43,046 nt of DNA from an uncultured Bacteroidia bacterium (GTDB taxonomy: Bacteria; Bacteroidota; Bacteroidia; Bacteroidales; UBA932), in NCBI GenBank assembly GCA_902788095.1, contig CADAIT010000016.1, positions 1 to 43,046 on the forward strand. The letters run 5' to 3'. Positions within the stretch are counted from its first letter, which is position 1, and each line of letters begins with the position of its first letter. Of the stretch, positions 23,599 to 30,999 are shown piece after piece. The notes under the pieces were generated by a model, which had not been told where the DNA came from, did not search any database, and was given only the letters and a program-made list of their open reading frames with translations. The position numbers and the translations under genes are program-made.

Positions 23599-24906
23599 CT
23601 AAGCCCGGGTGATATGCGCACCGAGGGCATTCAGGCGGCCTTCGATGTCCTCGTAACCGCGGTCAATCTGCTCAATATTGTCGATGGTGGACGTGCCCTT
23701 GGCGCTCATGGCGGCCAGCAGCATGGCGATACCCGCACGGATATCCGGCGACACCAGCCGCGCGGCCTTGAGCGTAATCCGGTGGTCATGGCCTATCACC
23801 ACCGCCCGGTGCGGGTCGCAGAGGATAATCTGTGCGCCCATGTCAATGAGGCGGTCCACAAAGAACAGGCGGCTCTCGAACATCTTCTGGTGAATGAGCA
23901 CGCTTCCCTTGCACTGGGTGGCCACCACCAGCATCACGGACAGGAGGTCCGGGGTGAGGCCCGGCCAGGGGGCGTCGGCAAGGGTCATGATGGAGCCGTC
24001 CAGGAAAGAGTCTATCTCGTAGCTTTCCTGCGCGGGAACGTAAATATCGTCTCCCTGCTGCTCCAGCTTGATGCCCAGGCGGCGGAACGCGTCCGGAATA
24101 ATGCCCAGGTCATAGTACGACACGTCTTTGATGGTGAGGCTGCTCTGGCAGATGGCGGCCATGCCGATAAACGAGCCCACCTCAATCATATCCGGCAAAA
24201 TTTTGTGCAGGGTGCCGTGCAGCGTCTCCACGCCATGGATGCGCAGCAGGTTGGAGCCCACGCCGTCGATATACGCACCCATGCGGTTGAGCATCTTGCA
24301 AAGCTGCTGCAGGTACGGCTCGCAGGCGGCGTTGTAGATGGTGGTGGTGCCTTTGGCCAGCACGGCGGCCATCACGATGTTGGCCGTACCGGTCACGGAG
24401 GCTTCGTCCAGCAACATGTATCGGCCTACCAGGCGGCCTTCCTGCGTGAGATGGAATGCACGGCGCGAGGCGTCATAGTCCATCCGGGCACCCAGCTTGA
24501 CCATGCCGTCCAGGTGGGTGTCCACCCTGCGCCGGCCGATTTTGTCGCCGCCGGGCTTGGCGAACCAGGCATGGCCGAAACGGCTCAGCAGCGGCCCCAC
24601 GACCATCACCGAACCGCGGAGCTTGGCACATTTTTGCACGAATTCCTCCGTCTCGATGTAGGTGGTGTCCACGGCATCGGCCTGAAACGTGTACATGCCC
24701 TTGGCCAGGCGCGTCACTTTAACGCCCATCTGCTGCAGCAGGTCGATAAGATTCTTCACATCCAGGATTTCCGGAATGTTGGAGATGGTTACCGGCTCGC
24801 TGGTGAGCAACACGGCGCTGATCACTTCCAGGGCCTCGTTCTTGGCGCCCTGCGGGGTAATGCTGCCGGAGAGCTTGTGCCCTCCCTCGATGATAAATTT
24901 TGCCAT
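23599..24906 (-). CDS. murA: UDP-N-acetylglucosamine 1-carboxyvinyltransferase, Asp-type active site
   Basis: First committed step of peptidoglycan synthesis: transfers enolpyruvate from PEP to UDP-GlcNAc. The 435-residue product starts MAKFIIEGGHKLSGSITPQGAKNEAL, with the substrate Lys-Asn pair, and ends with the usual DRGYEDIEGRLNALGA. In the active-site loop the Cys of the E. coli enzyme (PGGCxIG) is Asp here (KPGGDKIGRRRVDTHL). That substitution is known to leave MurA active but insensitive to fosfomycin. I choose the start at 24906 over a longer frame; the -7 element lies only 6 nt upstream. Confidence 0.96.
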   Translation of the reverse strand: MAKFIIEGGHKLSGSITPQGAKNEALEVISAVLLTSEPVTISNIPEILDVKNLIDLLQQMGVKVTRLAKGMYTFQADAVDTTYIETEEFVQKCAKLRGSVMVVGPLLSRFGHAWFAKPGGDKIGRRRVDTHLDGMVKLGARMDYDASRRAFHLTQEGRLVGRYMLLDEASVTGTANIVMAAVLAKGTTTIYNAACEPYLQQLCKMLNRMGAYIDGVGSNLLRIHGVETLHGTLHKILPDMIEVGSFIGMAAICQSSLTIKDVSYYDLGIIPDAFRRLGIKLEQQGDDIYVPAQESYEIDSFLDGSIMTLADAPWPGLTPDLLSVMLVVATQCKGSVLIHQKMFESRLFFVDRLIDMGAQIILCDPHRAVVIGHDHRITLKAARLVSPDIRAGIAMLLAAMSAKGTSTIDNIEQIDRGYEDIEGRLNALGAHITRA

Positions 24907-24912
24907 AGTGTA

Positions 24913-24920
24913 CAAATATA
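24913..24920 (-). promoter_or_regulatory. -7 element of murA
   Basis: Minus-strand TATATTTG fits TAnnTTTG and ends 6 nt before the murA ATG, so the transcript is likely leaderless or nearly so. No TTG was found at the standard distance. Confidence 0.5.
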
Positions 24921-24980
24921 CTCTTTTTTGTCGGATTCCCGAAATTAACGGGCGCGCTATGAATACTGAATTTTTTTCCT

Positions 24981-24988
24981 TACCTTTG
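24981..24988 (+). promoter_or_regulatory. -7 element of the DUF4492-cydAB operon
   Basis: Plus-strand TACCTTTG fits TAnnTTTG, 21 nt before the ATG of the DUF4492 gene. A poly-T stretch lies directly upstream and no -33 TTG is evident. Confidence 0.5.
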
Positions 24989-25009
24989 AAACGATTAACC
25001 ACGGCCAAG

Positions 25010-25258
25010 ATGAAATCCGCAAAAGAACTCATGCTGAGCATCTGGGAATTCTACCGGGACGGCTTCAGGAACATGACCTGGGGACGGCCGCTCATTTGGC
25101 TCATTCTCCTTAAAATCTTCATCCTCTTCGCCATTCTCCGTCTGTTCTTCTTCAAACCGGCCATGCGCGGTCTCACAGACGAGCAAAAAAGCGAGCTGGT
25201 GGGTGCACATCTTACAGAAAAAACCTTATCACATACAGATACACTAACCTTTAACTGA
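25010..25258 (+). CDS. DUF4492 small membrane protein, cytochrome bd associated
   Basis: An 82-residue protein with one clear membrane helix (PLIWLILLKIFILFAILRLFFF, about residues 27-48) after a short amphipathic start (MKSAKELMLSIWEFYRDGFRNMTWG). This matches DUF4492, found beside cydA in Bacteroidota, and it may play the part of the small CydX-type subunit of proteobacterial cytochrome bd; that role is inference. I use the ATG at 25010; the longer upstream frame runs through the promoter. The stop lies 7 nt before cydA. Confidence 0.85.
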   Translation: MKSAKELMLSIWEFYRDGFRNMTWGRPLIWLILLKIFILFAILRLFFFKPAMRGLTDEQKSELVGAHLTEKTLSHTDTLTFN

Positions 25259-25265
25259 TTTTACT

Positions 25266-26759
25266 ATGGATGTAGTCATTTGGTCTCGCATCCAATTCGC
25301 CATGACCGCAGCCTATCACTGGCTGTTCGTCCCCCTTACCCTGGGCCTGGCGCTGGTAATGGCCGTGATGGAGACGCTCTACGTGGTCAAGAAGGACCCG
25401 TTTTGGAAGAAGACGGCACAGTTCTGGATAAAACTGTTCGCCATCAATTTTGCCGTGGGCATTGCCACCGGTATCATTCTGGAGTTCGAATTCGGCACCA
25501 ACTGGAGCAACTACTCCTGGTTCGTGGGCGATATGTTCGGCGCTCCGCTGGCCATCGAGGGCATCCTGGCGTTCTTCATGGAAGCCACCTTCTTTGCCGT
25601 CATGTTCTTTGGCTGGGAAAAGGTCTCGCCCAAATTCCACCTGGCGTCCACCTGGCTCACCGGCATTGGCGCCACCATTTCGGCCTATTGGATCCTGGTG
25701 GCCAACGGATGGATGCAAAACCCTGTGGGCACCACGTTCAATCCCGACACGGTACGCAGCGAGATGGCATCGGCAGCGGCCTTCTGGGAAGTGGTCACCA
25801 ACCCCGTGGCCGTGAGCAAGTTCTTCCATTCCGTCACCAGCGGCTGGGTGACCGGCGGAGTCTTCGTCGTCGGTGTCAGCGCCTGGTATCTCCTGAAAGG
25901 ACGGGAGAAGCACTTTGCGCTGAAGAGCATCCTCGTGGGTGGTCTCGTGGGCCTGGCAGGCAGCGCCGCCGTCATGCTTTCCGGCGATGCTTCCGGCATC
26001 CACGCCGCTGAATTCCAACCCATGAAGCTGGCCGCTGCAGAAGGGCTGGAAGACGGCGGAAAGGGCGCAGCCTTCACCATCGTCCCGGGCATCAAGGTGC
26101 CGCACATGCTGTCTCTGCTCGCCACCCATGACTGGAACGGCTATGTCCCGGGCATCAACGACATCCTCCGCGGTTACACCGACAATGACGGAAACGTGAT
26201 TCCTTCCGTGGCCGATAAGATGGCTATGGGCCGCACCGCCCTGGACGCCCTGGCCACCTACAGGGCCAACCGGGACACCAATCCCGAGGTGGCGGCCGCT
26301 GCCAAAGCCGTACTGAACGCCAATGTACAATATATGGGCTACGGCCATCTGGAGAAGCCCGAGGATGTAATTCCGCCCGTGGGTGTGGTGTTCTGGGCCT
26401 TCCGCTTCATGGTGGGTCTGGGCATGCTGCTGGCCCTGGTGCTGCTGCTCACCGTCTGGTTTGCCTGGAAGGGCAAGCTGGAAGGGTACCGCTGGCTGCT
26501 GTGGACGGCTATCTGGTGCATTCCGCTGGTGTACATTTGCGGCCAGTCCGGCTGGATTGTGGCCGAAGTGGGCCGCCAGCCCTGGACCATCCAGGGCCTG
26601 CTGCCGGTGAACGTGGCCATCTCCAGCCTAAGCGCAGGAGCCGTAAAGACCACCTTCTTCGTGTTCCTGGCCGTGTTCGCCCTCTTCCTCGTGATTGAAA
26701 TCCGGATCATGTTGCGTGCCATCCGGAAAGGACCTGAAGTTGAACCTGGTAATGCTTAG
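25266..26759 (+). CDS. cydA: Cytochrome bd ubiquinol oxidase subunit I
   Basis: Haem-bearing subunit of the high-affinity quinol oxidase that reduces oxygen to water in the inner membrane. The 497-residue protein has nine or so membrane helices, the haem b595 axial His in AAYHWLFVPLTLGL (His20), the conserved EFGTNWSNYSWFVGDMFGAPLAIEG segment in helix 3 region and the GRQPW motif near the C-terminus. It is translated in a tight run with the DUF4492 gene and cydB (3-nt gap). A bd oxidase fits an anaerobe or microaerobe that scavenges oxygen. Confidence 0.97.
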   Translation: MDVVIWSRIQFAMTAAYHWLFVPLTLGLALVMAVMETLYVVKKDPFWKKTAQFWIKLFAINFAVGIATGIILEFEFGTNWSNYSWFVGDMFGAPLAIEGILAFFMEATFFAVMFFGWEKVSPKFHLASTWLTGIGATISAYWILVANGWMQNPVGTTFNPDTVRSEMASAAAFWEVVTNPVAVSKFFHSVTSGWVTGGVFVVGVSAWYLLKGREKHFALKSILVGGLVGLAGSAAVMLSGDASGIHAAEFQPMKLAAAEGLEDGGKGAAFTIVPGIKVPHMLSLLATHDWNGYVPGINDILRGYTDNDGNVIPSVADKMAMGRTALDALATYRANRDTNPEVAAAAKAVLNANVQYMGYGHLEKPEDVIPPVGVVFWAFRFMVGLGMLLALVLLLTVWFAWKGKLEGYRWLLWTAIWCIPLVYICGQSGWIVAEVGRQPWTIQGLLPVNVAISSLSAGAVKTTFFVFLAVFALFLVIEIRIMLRAIRKGPEVEPGNA

Positions 26760-26762
26760 ACT

Positions 26763-27902
26763 ATGAGTTACGAATTCTTACAGAACTACTGGTGGTGCCT
26801 GGTAGCCCTGCTGGCAGGGTTGCTGGTGGCCCTGATGTTTGTACAAGGCGCCAACCTGCACCTAGGAAACCGCGCGCTGGACGAAACCCGTAAACGGATG
26901 ATCCTGAATTCCACCGGGCGCAAGTGGGAACTTACCTTCACCACACTGGTCACCTTCGGCGGAGCGTTCTTCGCCTCCTTTCCGTTATTCTACAGCACCA
27001 GTTTCGGCGGTGCCTACTGGGTGTGGGTGCTGCTCCTGCTCACCTTCGTATTCCAGGCAGTGGCCTACGAGTTTCAGAACAAAAAGGGCAACCTGTTGGG
27101 CGTGAAGGGCTTCCGTATCGCCCTCATGATCAACGGCATCCTGGCCCCCTTCCTGGTGGGAACGGCCGTGGGAACCTTCTTCACCGGTTCGGATTTCACC
27201 GTGAACAAACTGGCCATCGCCAACCCGTCGGCCCCGGTCATCAGTACTTGGGGGAATGGCTGGCATGGCCTGGAGGCTCTGGGACAGTATCACGCCGTCC
27301 TTCTGGGCTGCACCCTGGTCTTTCTGGCAGCCATCCTGGGAGCCCTGTATGTCCTCAACAATGTAGATGATAAGAAAATTGAGGCCGAGATGCGCCGCTG
27401 CATCAAAATGGCAGCCGTCCCCTTCCTGCTGCTCTTCATAAGCTGGACGGCCATCCTGCTTTGCCGCCAAGGCTTCGCCGTTGATGCCCGGGGCGTGGTT
27501 TCCATGGAGCCTTACAAATACCTGCACAACCTGCTGGAGATGCCGGTGGTGCTGGTGATGCTGCTCGCAGGCGTCGTTCTTGTGCTCTGTAGTCTGTACC
27601 TGGGCGCCTTCAGCCAGTCCCGCAAGGGCATCTGGATGGCCACGCCCGGCACCGTGCTGGTGGTGATGAGCGTGTTCTTCCTGGCCGGTTTCAACGGAAC
27701 GGCCTACTATCCGTCCTGCACAGACCTCCAGAGTTCCCTCACCCTGCAGAACAGTTCTTCCAGCCGGTTCACCCTCACCGTGATGTTCTGGGTATCCCTG
27801 CTCATCCCGTTTGTGCTGGCGTATATTGTCTATGCCTGGAGGGCGATGGACCGCAAATCCATCACGGCCGATGAAATAGAAAGCACCGACCACAAATATT
27901 GA
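26763..27902 (+). CDS. cydB: Cytochrome bd ubiquinol oxidase subunit II
   Basis: Second core subunit of cytochrome bd, 379 residues with about eight to nine membrane helices and no expected haem ligands. The N-terminus (FLQNYWWCLVALLAGLLVALMFVQGANL) and TLVTFGGAFFASFPLFYSTSFGG agree with the family. It ends 6 nt before the convergent murB stop codon, leaving almost no room for a terminator between the two operons. Confidence 0.96.
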   Translation: MSYEFLQNYWWCLVALLAGLLVALMFVQGANLHLGNRALDETRKRMILNSTGRKWELTFTTLVTFGGAFFASFPLFYSTSFGGAYWVWVLLLLTFVFQAVAYEFQNKKGNLLGVKGFRIALMINGILAPFLVGTAVGTFFTGSDFTVNKLAIANPSAPVISTWGNGWHGLEALGQYHAVLLGCTLVFLAAILGALYVLNNVDDKKIEAEMRRCIKMAAVPFLLLFISWTAILLCRQGFAVDARGVVSMEPYKYLHNLLEMPVVLVMLLAGVVLVLCSLYLGAFSQSRKGIWMATPGTVLVVMSVFFLAGFNGTAYYPSCTDLQSSLTLQNSSSSRFTLTVMFWVSLLIPFVLAYIVYAWRAMDRKSITADEIESTDHKY

Positions 27903-27908
27903 CGGCGG

Positions 27909-29063
27909 TCACACGTGCTCCACCTCGGGGTGCAGCGTGATACCGTATTTCTGCGCAATGGCCTGGATGACTTGGTTCTCCAGGCCAATAATGTCTTGGG
28001 GAGAAGCTGTGCCTGAGGCGTTTACTATCACCAGCGGCTGGTTCTGGTACACTTGTGCGCCGCCGTTCCGGGCGCCTTTGAACCCGCACTGCTCAATCAT
28101 CCATGCAGCGGGGACTTTGATGCCGTCCCCTACCTCGTAGTGGGGCACCTGGTAGTCCGGGCCGTTGTCCTCGCGGGCTGTGGCCACGATACGCTCAAAG
28201 TGCTCGCGGGAGACGACGGGATTGCAGAAAAAGCTGCCCGCACTGCCCAGTTCTTCCACCGCCGGCAGTTTGGCCTGCCGGATGCCGATGATGGCGTCGC
28301 GGATGTCGCCAGGCGCGAGCGATAAAGTGCCGGTTCCGGGGAACTCCACTTCGCTTCGCTCCGTTCCGGCCCCTCCCATTCCCTTCGGGAACAGGCCCCT
28401 CCCCCTACCCATGTCCGGGGGTGGACATGTCCCCGGAACCGGCACTTTCCCACTCTCTTCCAGGGCTTCACGGACACCGCCGTAGTCCAGGCGGGGCTGC
28501 GGGGTGCGACTAAGGCGATAGGTAACGGCGGTGATGACGAACCGGCCTTTCCACTCGGTCTTGAACTTGGAGGTACGGTAGCCGTAGGCGCAGTCGGCCG
28601 GGTCGATGTCCACGAAACAGGCCTCCTGGCGGTCCCAGGCACGGATTCCGCTGATGATGTCCTTGGCCTCCACACCATATGCGCCAATGTTCTGCACGGC
28701 CGATGCCCCCACTTCGCCGGGAATGAGCGAGAGGTTCTCGGGGCCCCACAGGCCTTCCGACGCAGCCCAGGCGCAGAAGTCGTCGAACACCACCCCGGCG
28801 CCGCAGGTGACCGATTCTTCGCTTCGAGATTCTTCGCTCCGCTCAGAATGACAGATGGCCATGTGAAGCACCGTTCCGGGAAAATCTTTGGTAAAGAGGA
28901 GGTTGGAACCGCCGCCCATCACCAGCACGGGCTGTGGCAGGGCGTCCCAGTCCAGGACCGGAAGGTCTTCTTCGGCCGTCACTTCCACGAACAGCGCACA
29001 CTTCACCTTCATCCGGAAGGTGTTCCGGCCGGAAAGGTCGCAGTTGTCATACCTCGTTACCAT
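27909..29063 (-). CDS. murB: UDP-N-acetylenolpyruvoylglucosamine reductase with two in-frame repeat insertions
   Basis: Reduces the MurA product to UDP-MurNAc with NADPH and FAD. The 384-residue protein is about 45-50 longer than expected. Family landmarks: VMGGGSNLLF, LSLIPGEVGASAVQNIGAYG (FAD binding), YGYRTSKFK (type I loop), SAGSFFCNP with the catalytic Ser, and the terminal HPEVEHV Glu. The extra residues are a family C peptide (CHSERSEESRSEES, near residue 70) and a family B peptide (about 40 residues, 28324-28448). Active-site motifs are intact. It follows aspS by 22 nt. Confidence 0.94.
   Translation of the reverse strand: MVTRYDNCDLSGRNTFRMKVKCALFVEVTAEEDLPVLDWDALPQPVLVMGGGSNLLFTKDFPGTVLHMAICHSERSEESRSEESVTCGAGVVFDDFCAWAASEGLWGPENLSLIPGEVGASAVQNIGAYGVEAKDIISGIRAWDRQEACFVDIDPADCAYGYRTSKFKTEWKGRFVITAVTYRLSRTPQPRLDYGGVREALEESGKVPVPGTCPPPDMGRGRGLFPKGMGGAGTERSEVEFPGTGTLSLAPGDIRDAIIGIRQAKLPAVEELGSAGSFFCNPVVSREHFERIVATAREDNGPDYQVPHYEVGDGIKVPAAWMIEQCGFKGARNGGAQVYQNQPLVIVNASGTASPQDIIGLENQVIQAIAQKYGITLHPEVEHV
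28324..28448. repeat. Family B in-frame insertion, copy 2 (in murB)
   Basis: Perfect 19-bp inverted arms (28324-28342 and 28430-28448) bracket an 87-bp core with TTCGCTTCGCTCCG, CGGCCCCTCCCATT, CCCTTCGGGAA, GGCCCCTCCCCCTACCCAT and a CATGTCC/GGACATG stem. The core is close to that in the M20 gene but is read in a different frame, giving a PPPDMGRGRG-type peptide. The arms are unrelated to those of the other two copies. Confidence 0.87.
28813..28853. repeat. Family C repeat in murB
   Basis: The minus strand reads TGTCATTCTGAGCGGAGCG, then AAGAATCTCGAAGCGAAGAAT: one full unit plus a partial second. It is translated in frame as a Ser-Glu-Arg-Ser-Glu-Glu peptide inserted after the LHMAI strand of MurB. 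Confidence 0.8.
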
Positions 29064-29085
29064 AACTCATTCTTCGCGCAACGGC

Positions 29086-30861
29086 TTACTGCTGCGGGGC
29101 GGGACGCAGGTCAAGCTGAAGCTCGTCCAGCTGGGCCTGGTCAATCTCCGACGGGGAGTCAATCATTACGTCGCGGCCCTGGTTGTTCTTGGGGAAGGCG
29201 ATGTAGTCGCGGATGGTGTCCTGCCCGCCCATGAGGGCGCACACGCGGTCGAAGCCGAAGGCCAGGCCGCCGTGCGGCGGAGCACCGAACTTGAAGGCGT
29301 TGATGATGAAGCCGAACTTGTATTCCGCCTCTTCCGGGCCGATGCCCAGAACCTCGAACATGCGCTTCTGCATGTCGGCATTGTGGATACGGATGGAACC
29401 GCCGCCCAGTTCGTTGCCGTTGAGCACGAAGTCATAGGCATTGGCGCAGACGCGCTCCAGGTCCTCTTTCTTGTCGCTGTAGAACCACTTTTCGTGCTCC
29501 GGCTTGGGGGCGGTGAAGGGGTGGTGCATGGCGTAGAAGCGCTGGGTTTCGTCGTCCCATTCCAGGAGCGGGAAGTCCACAATCCACAGCGGGGCGAACT
29601 CCTTGGGGTTGCGAAGGCCCAGGCGGCCGCCCATTTCCAGACGGAGGACGCCCAGCATGGTCTGTACCTTGCGTTTGGCGGGACCGCTCATGATGAGCAT
29701 CAGGTCGCCGGCCTTGGCTTCCGCGGCGGCAGCCAGTCTGGCCAGGTCATCGGCCCCGTAGAACTTGTCGATGGAGGATTTGAAGCTGCCGTCGGCGTTG
29801 ACTTTTACGTAAATGAGGCCTTTGGCACCCACCTGCGGGCGTTTTACCCACTCGGTGAGCTCGTCAATCTGCTTGCGGGTGTACTCCGCCGCGCCGGGCA
29901 CGCAGATGGCGCCGACGTAAGCGGCATCGTCCAGGACGCTGAAGCCTTTGCCTTTGGCTACGTCGGTGAGTTCGTGGATGGTCATGCCGAAACGGACGTC
30001 GGGCTTGTCGGAGCCGTAATTGTCCATGGCATCGTACCAGCTCATGCGGGGCATGGGGTTGGGAATATCCACGTTCAGGACGTTCTTGAAGATGGTGCGC
30101 ATCATGCCCTCGAACATGTTCAGGACGTCTTCCTGCTCCACGAAGGACATTTCGCAGTCAATCTGGGTGAATTCGGGCTGACGGTCCGCGCGGAGGTCTT
30201 CGTCACGGAAGCAGCGCACAATCTGGAAGTAGCGGTCGTAGCCGGCCACCATCAGCAGCTGCTTGAAGGTCTGGGGGCTCTGCGGCAGGGCGTAGAACTG
30301 GCCGGGATTCATGCGGGAAGGGACCACGAAGTCGCGGGCGCCTTCCGGAGTGCTCTTGATCAGGTACGGCGTCTCGATTTCCATAAATCCGTTGGCGTCC
30401 AGGTAGTTGCGCACCTCATGAGCCACTTTGTGACGCAGGGCCAGGGCGCGCTGCAGCGGTCCGCGGCGCAGGTCCAGGTAACGGTATTTGGCGCGAAGGT
30501 CCTCGCCGCCGTCGCTCTCTTCCTCGATGGTGAACGGCGGAGTCACGCTCTTGTTCAGGATGTTGATGGCCGATACCTTGATTTCGATGTCGCCGGTGGG
30601 CATCTTGGCGTTTTTCGCCTGACGCTCAACCACTTCGCCCTTGACCTGGATCACGAATTCACGGCCCAGGGAGGTGGCTACCTCCACCAGGGAAGCGGGA
30701 GCGTCGGCCTCCACGACCAGCTGGGTGATGCCGTAACGGTCACGGAGGTCGATAAAGGTCATGCCGCCCAGTTTGCGGGCTTTCTGTACCCATCCGGCAA
30801 GGGTCACCTGCTGCCCTTTGTTCTCAATGCGGAGCTCTCCGCATGTGTGTGTTCTGTACAT
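29086..30861 (-). CDS. aspS: Aspartyl-tRNA synthetase
   Basis: Class II synthetase charging tRNA-Asp, 591 residues, normal for the bacterial type. N-terminal OB-fold anticodon-binding domain ([26 protein letters not shown]), class II motif 2 region [22 protein letters not shown], a central GAD insertion domain, and motif 3 [18 protein letters not shown]. The GAD insertion marks it as bacterial. An inverted repeat lies directly upstream (30869-30910). murB follows in the same direction. Confidence 0.97.
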   Translation of the reverse strand: MYRTHTCGELRIENKGQQVTLAGWVQKARKLGGMTFIDLRDRYGITQLVVEADAPASLVEVATSLGREFVIQVKGEVVERQAKNAKMPTGDIEIKVSAINILNKSVTPPFTIEEESDGGEDLRAKYRYLDLRRGPLQRALALRHKVAHEVRNYLDANGFMEIETPYLIKSTPEGARDFVVPSRMNPGQFYALPQSPQTFKQLLMVAGYDRYFQIVRCFRDEDLRADRQPEFTQIDCEMSFVEQEDVLNMFEGMMRTIFKNVLNVDIPNPMPRMSWYDAMDNYGSDKPDVRFGMTIHELTDVAKGKGFSVLDDAAYVGAICVPGAAEYTRKQIDELTEWVKRPQVGAKGLIYVKVNADGSFKSSIDKFYGADDLARLAAAAEAKAGDLMLIMSGPAKRKVQTMLGVLRLEMGGRLGLRNPKEFAPLWIVDFPLLEWDDETQRFYAMHHPFTAPKPEHEKWFYSDKKEDLERVCANAYDFVLNGNELGGGSIRIHNADMQKRMFEVLGIGPEEAEYKFGFIINAFKFGAPPHGGLAFGFDRVCALMGGQDTIRDYIAFPKNNQGRDVMIDSPSEIDQAQLDELQLDLRPAPQQ

Positions 30862-30868
30862 AGTTTAT

Positions 30869-30910
30869 GCTATTTTTGTCTATTGCATGGAAACAATCTA
30901 CAAAAATAGC
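30869..30910. promoter_or_regulatory. Inverted repeat overlapping the aspS promoter region
   Basis: GCTATTTTTGT (30869-30879) and its exact complement ACAAAAATAGC (30900-30910), with an inner CTATTG/CAAT near-match. It starts 8 nt upstream of the aspS ATG, and minus-strand TATTTTTG within the distal arm also fits a -7 element. It could be an operator or an mRNA leader hairpin; the sequence alone does not decide. Confidence 0.55.
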
Positions 30911-30948
30911 AAAAAAAACCGAATTAGTTGCCTTGCAAGCCCAAAGAG

Positions 30949-30993
30949 GCCGGCGTTTGTACCCCAATTCCCTGAAGGGAAGGTGACGCCGGC
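30949..30993. terminator. Hairpin after the large lipoprotein gene
   Basis: GCCGGCGT (30949-30956) pairs exactly with ACGCCGGC (30986-30993), and inside it TTCCCTGAAGGGAA (30968-30981) forms a second perfect stem. It lies just past the end of the minus-strand lipoprotein gene; a minus-strand T-run occurs about 40 nt further on. A terminator or 3'-end stabiliser is likely. Confidence 0.55.
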
Positions 30994-30999
30994 GGAGTG

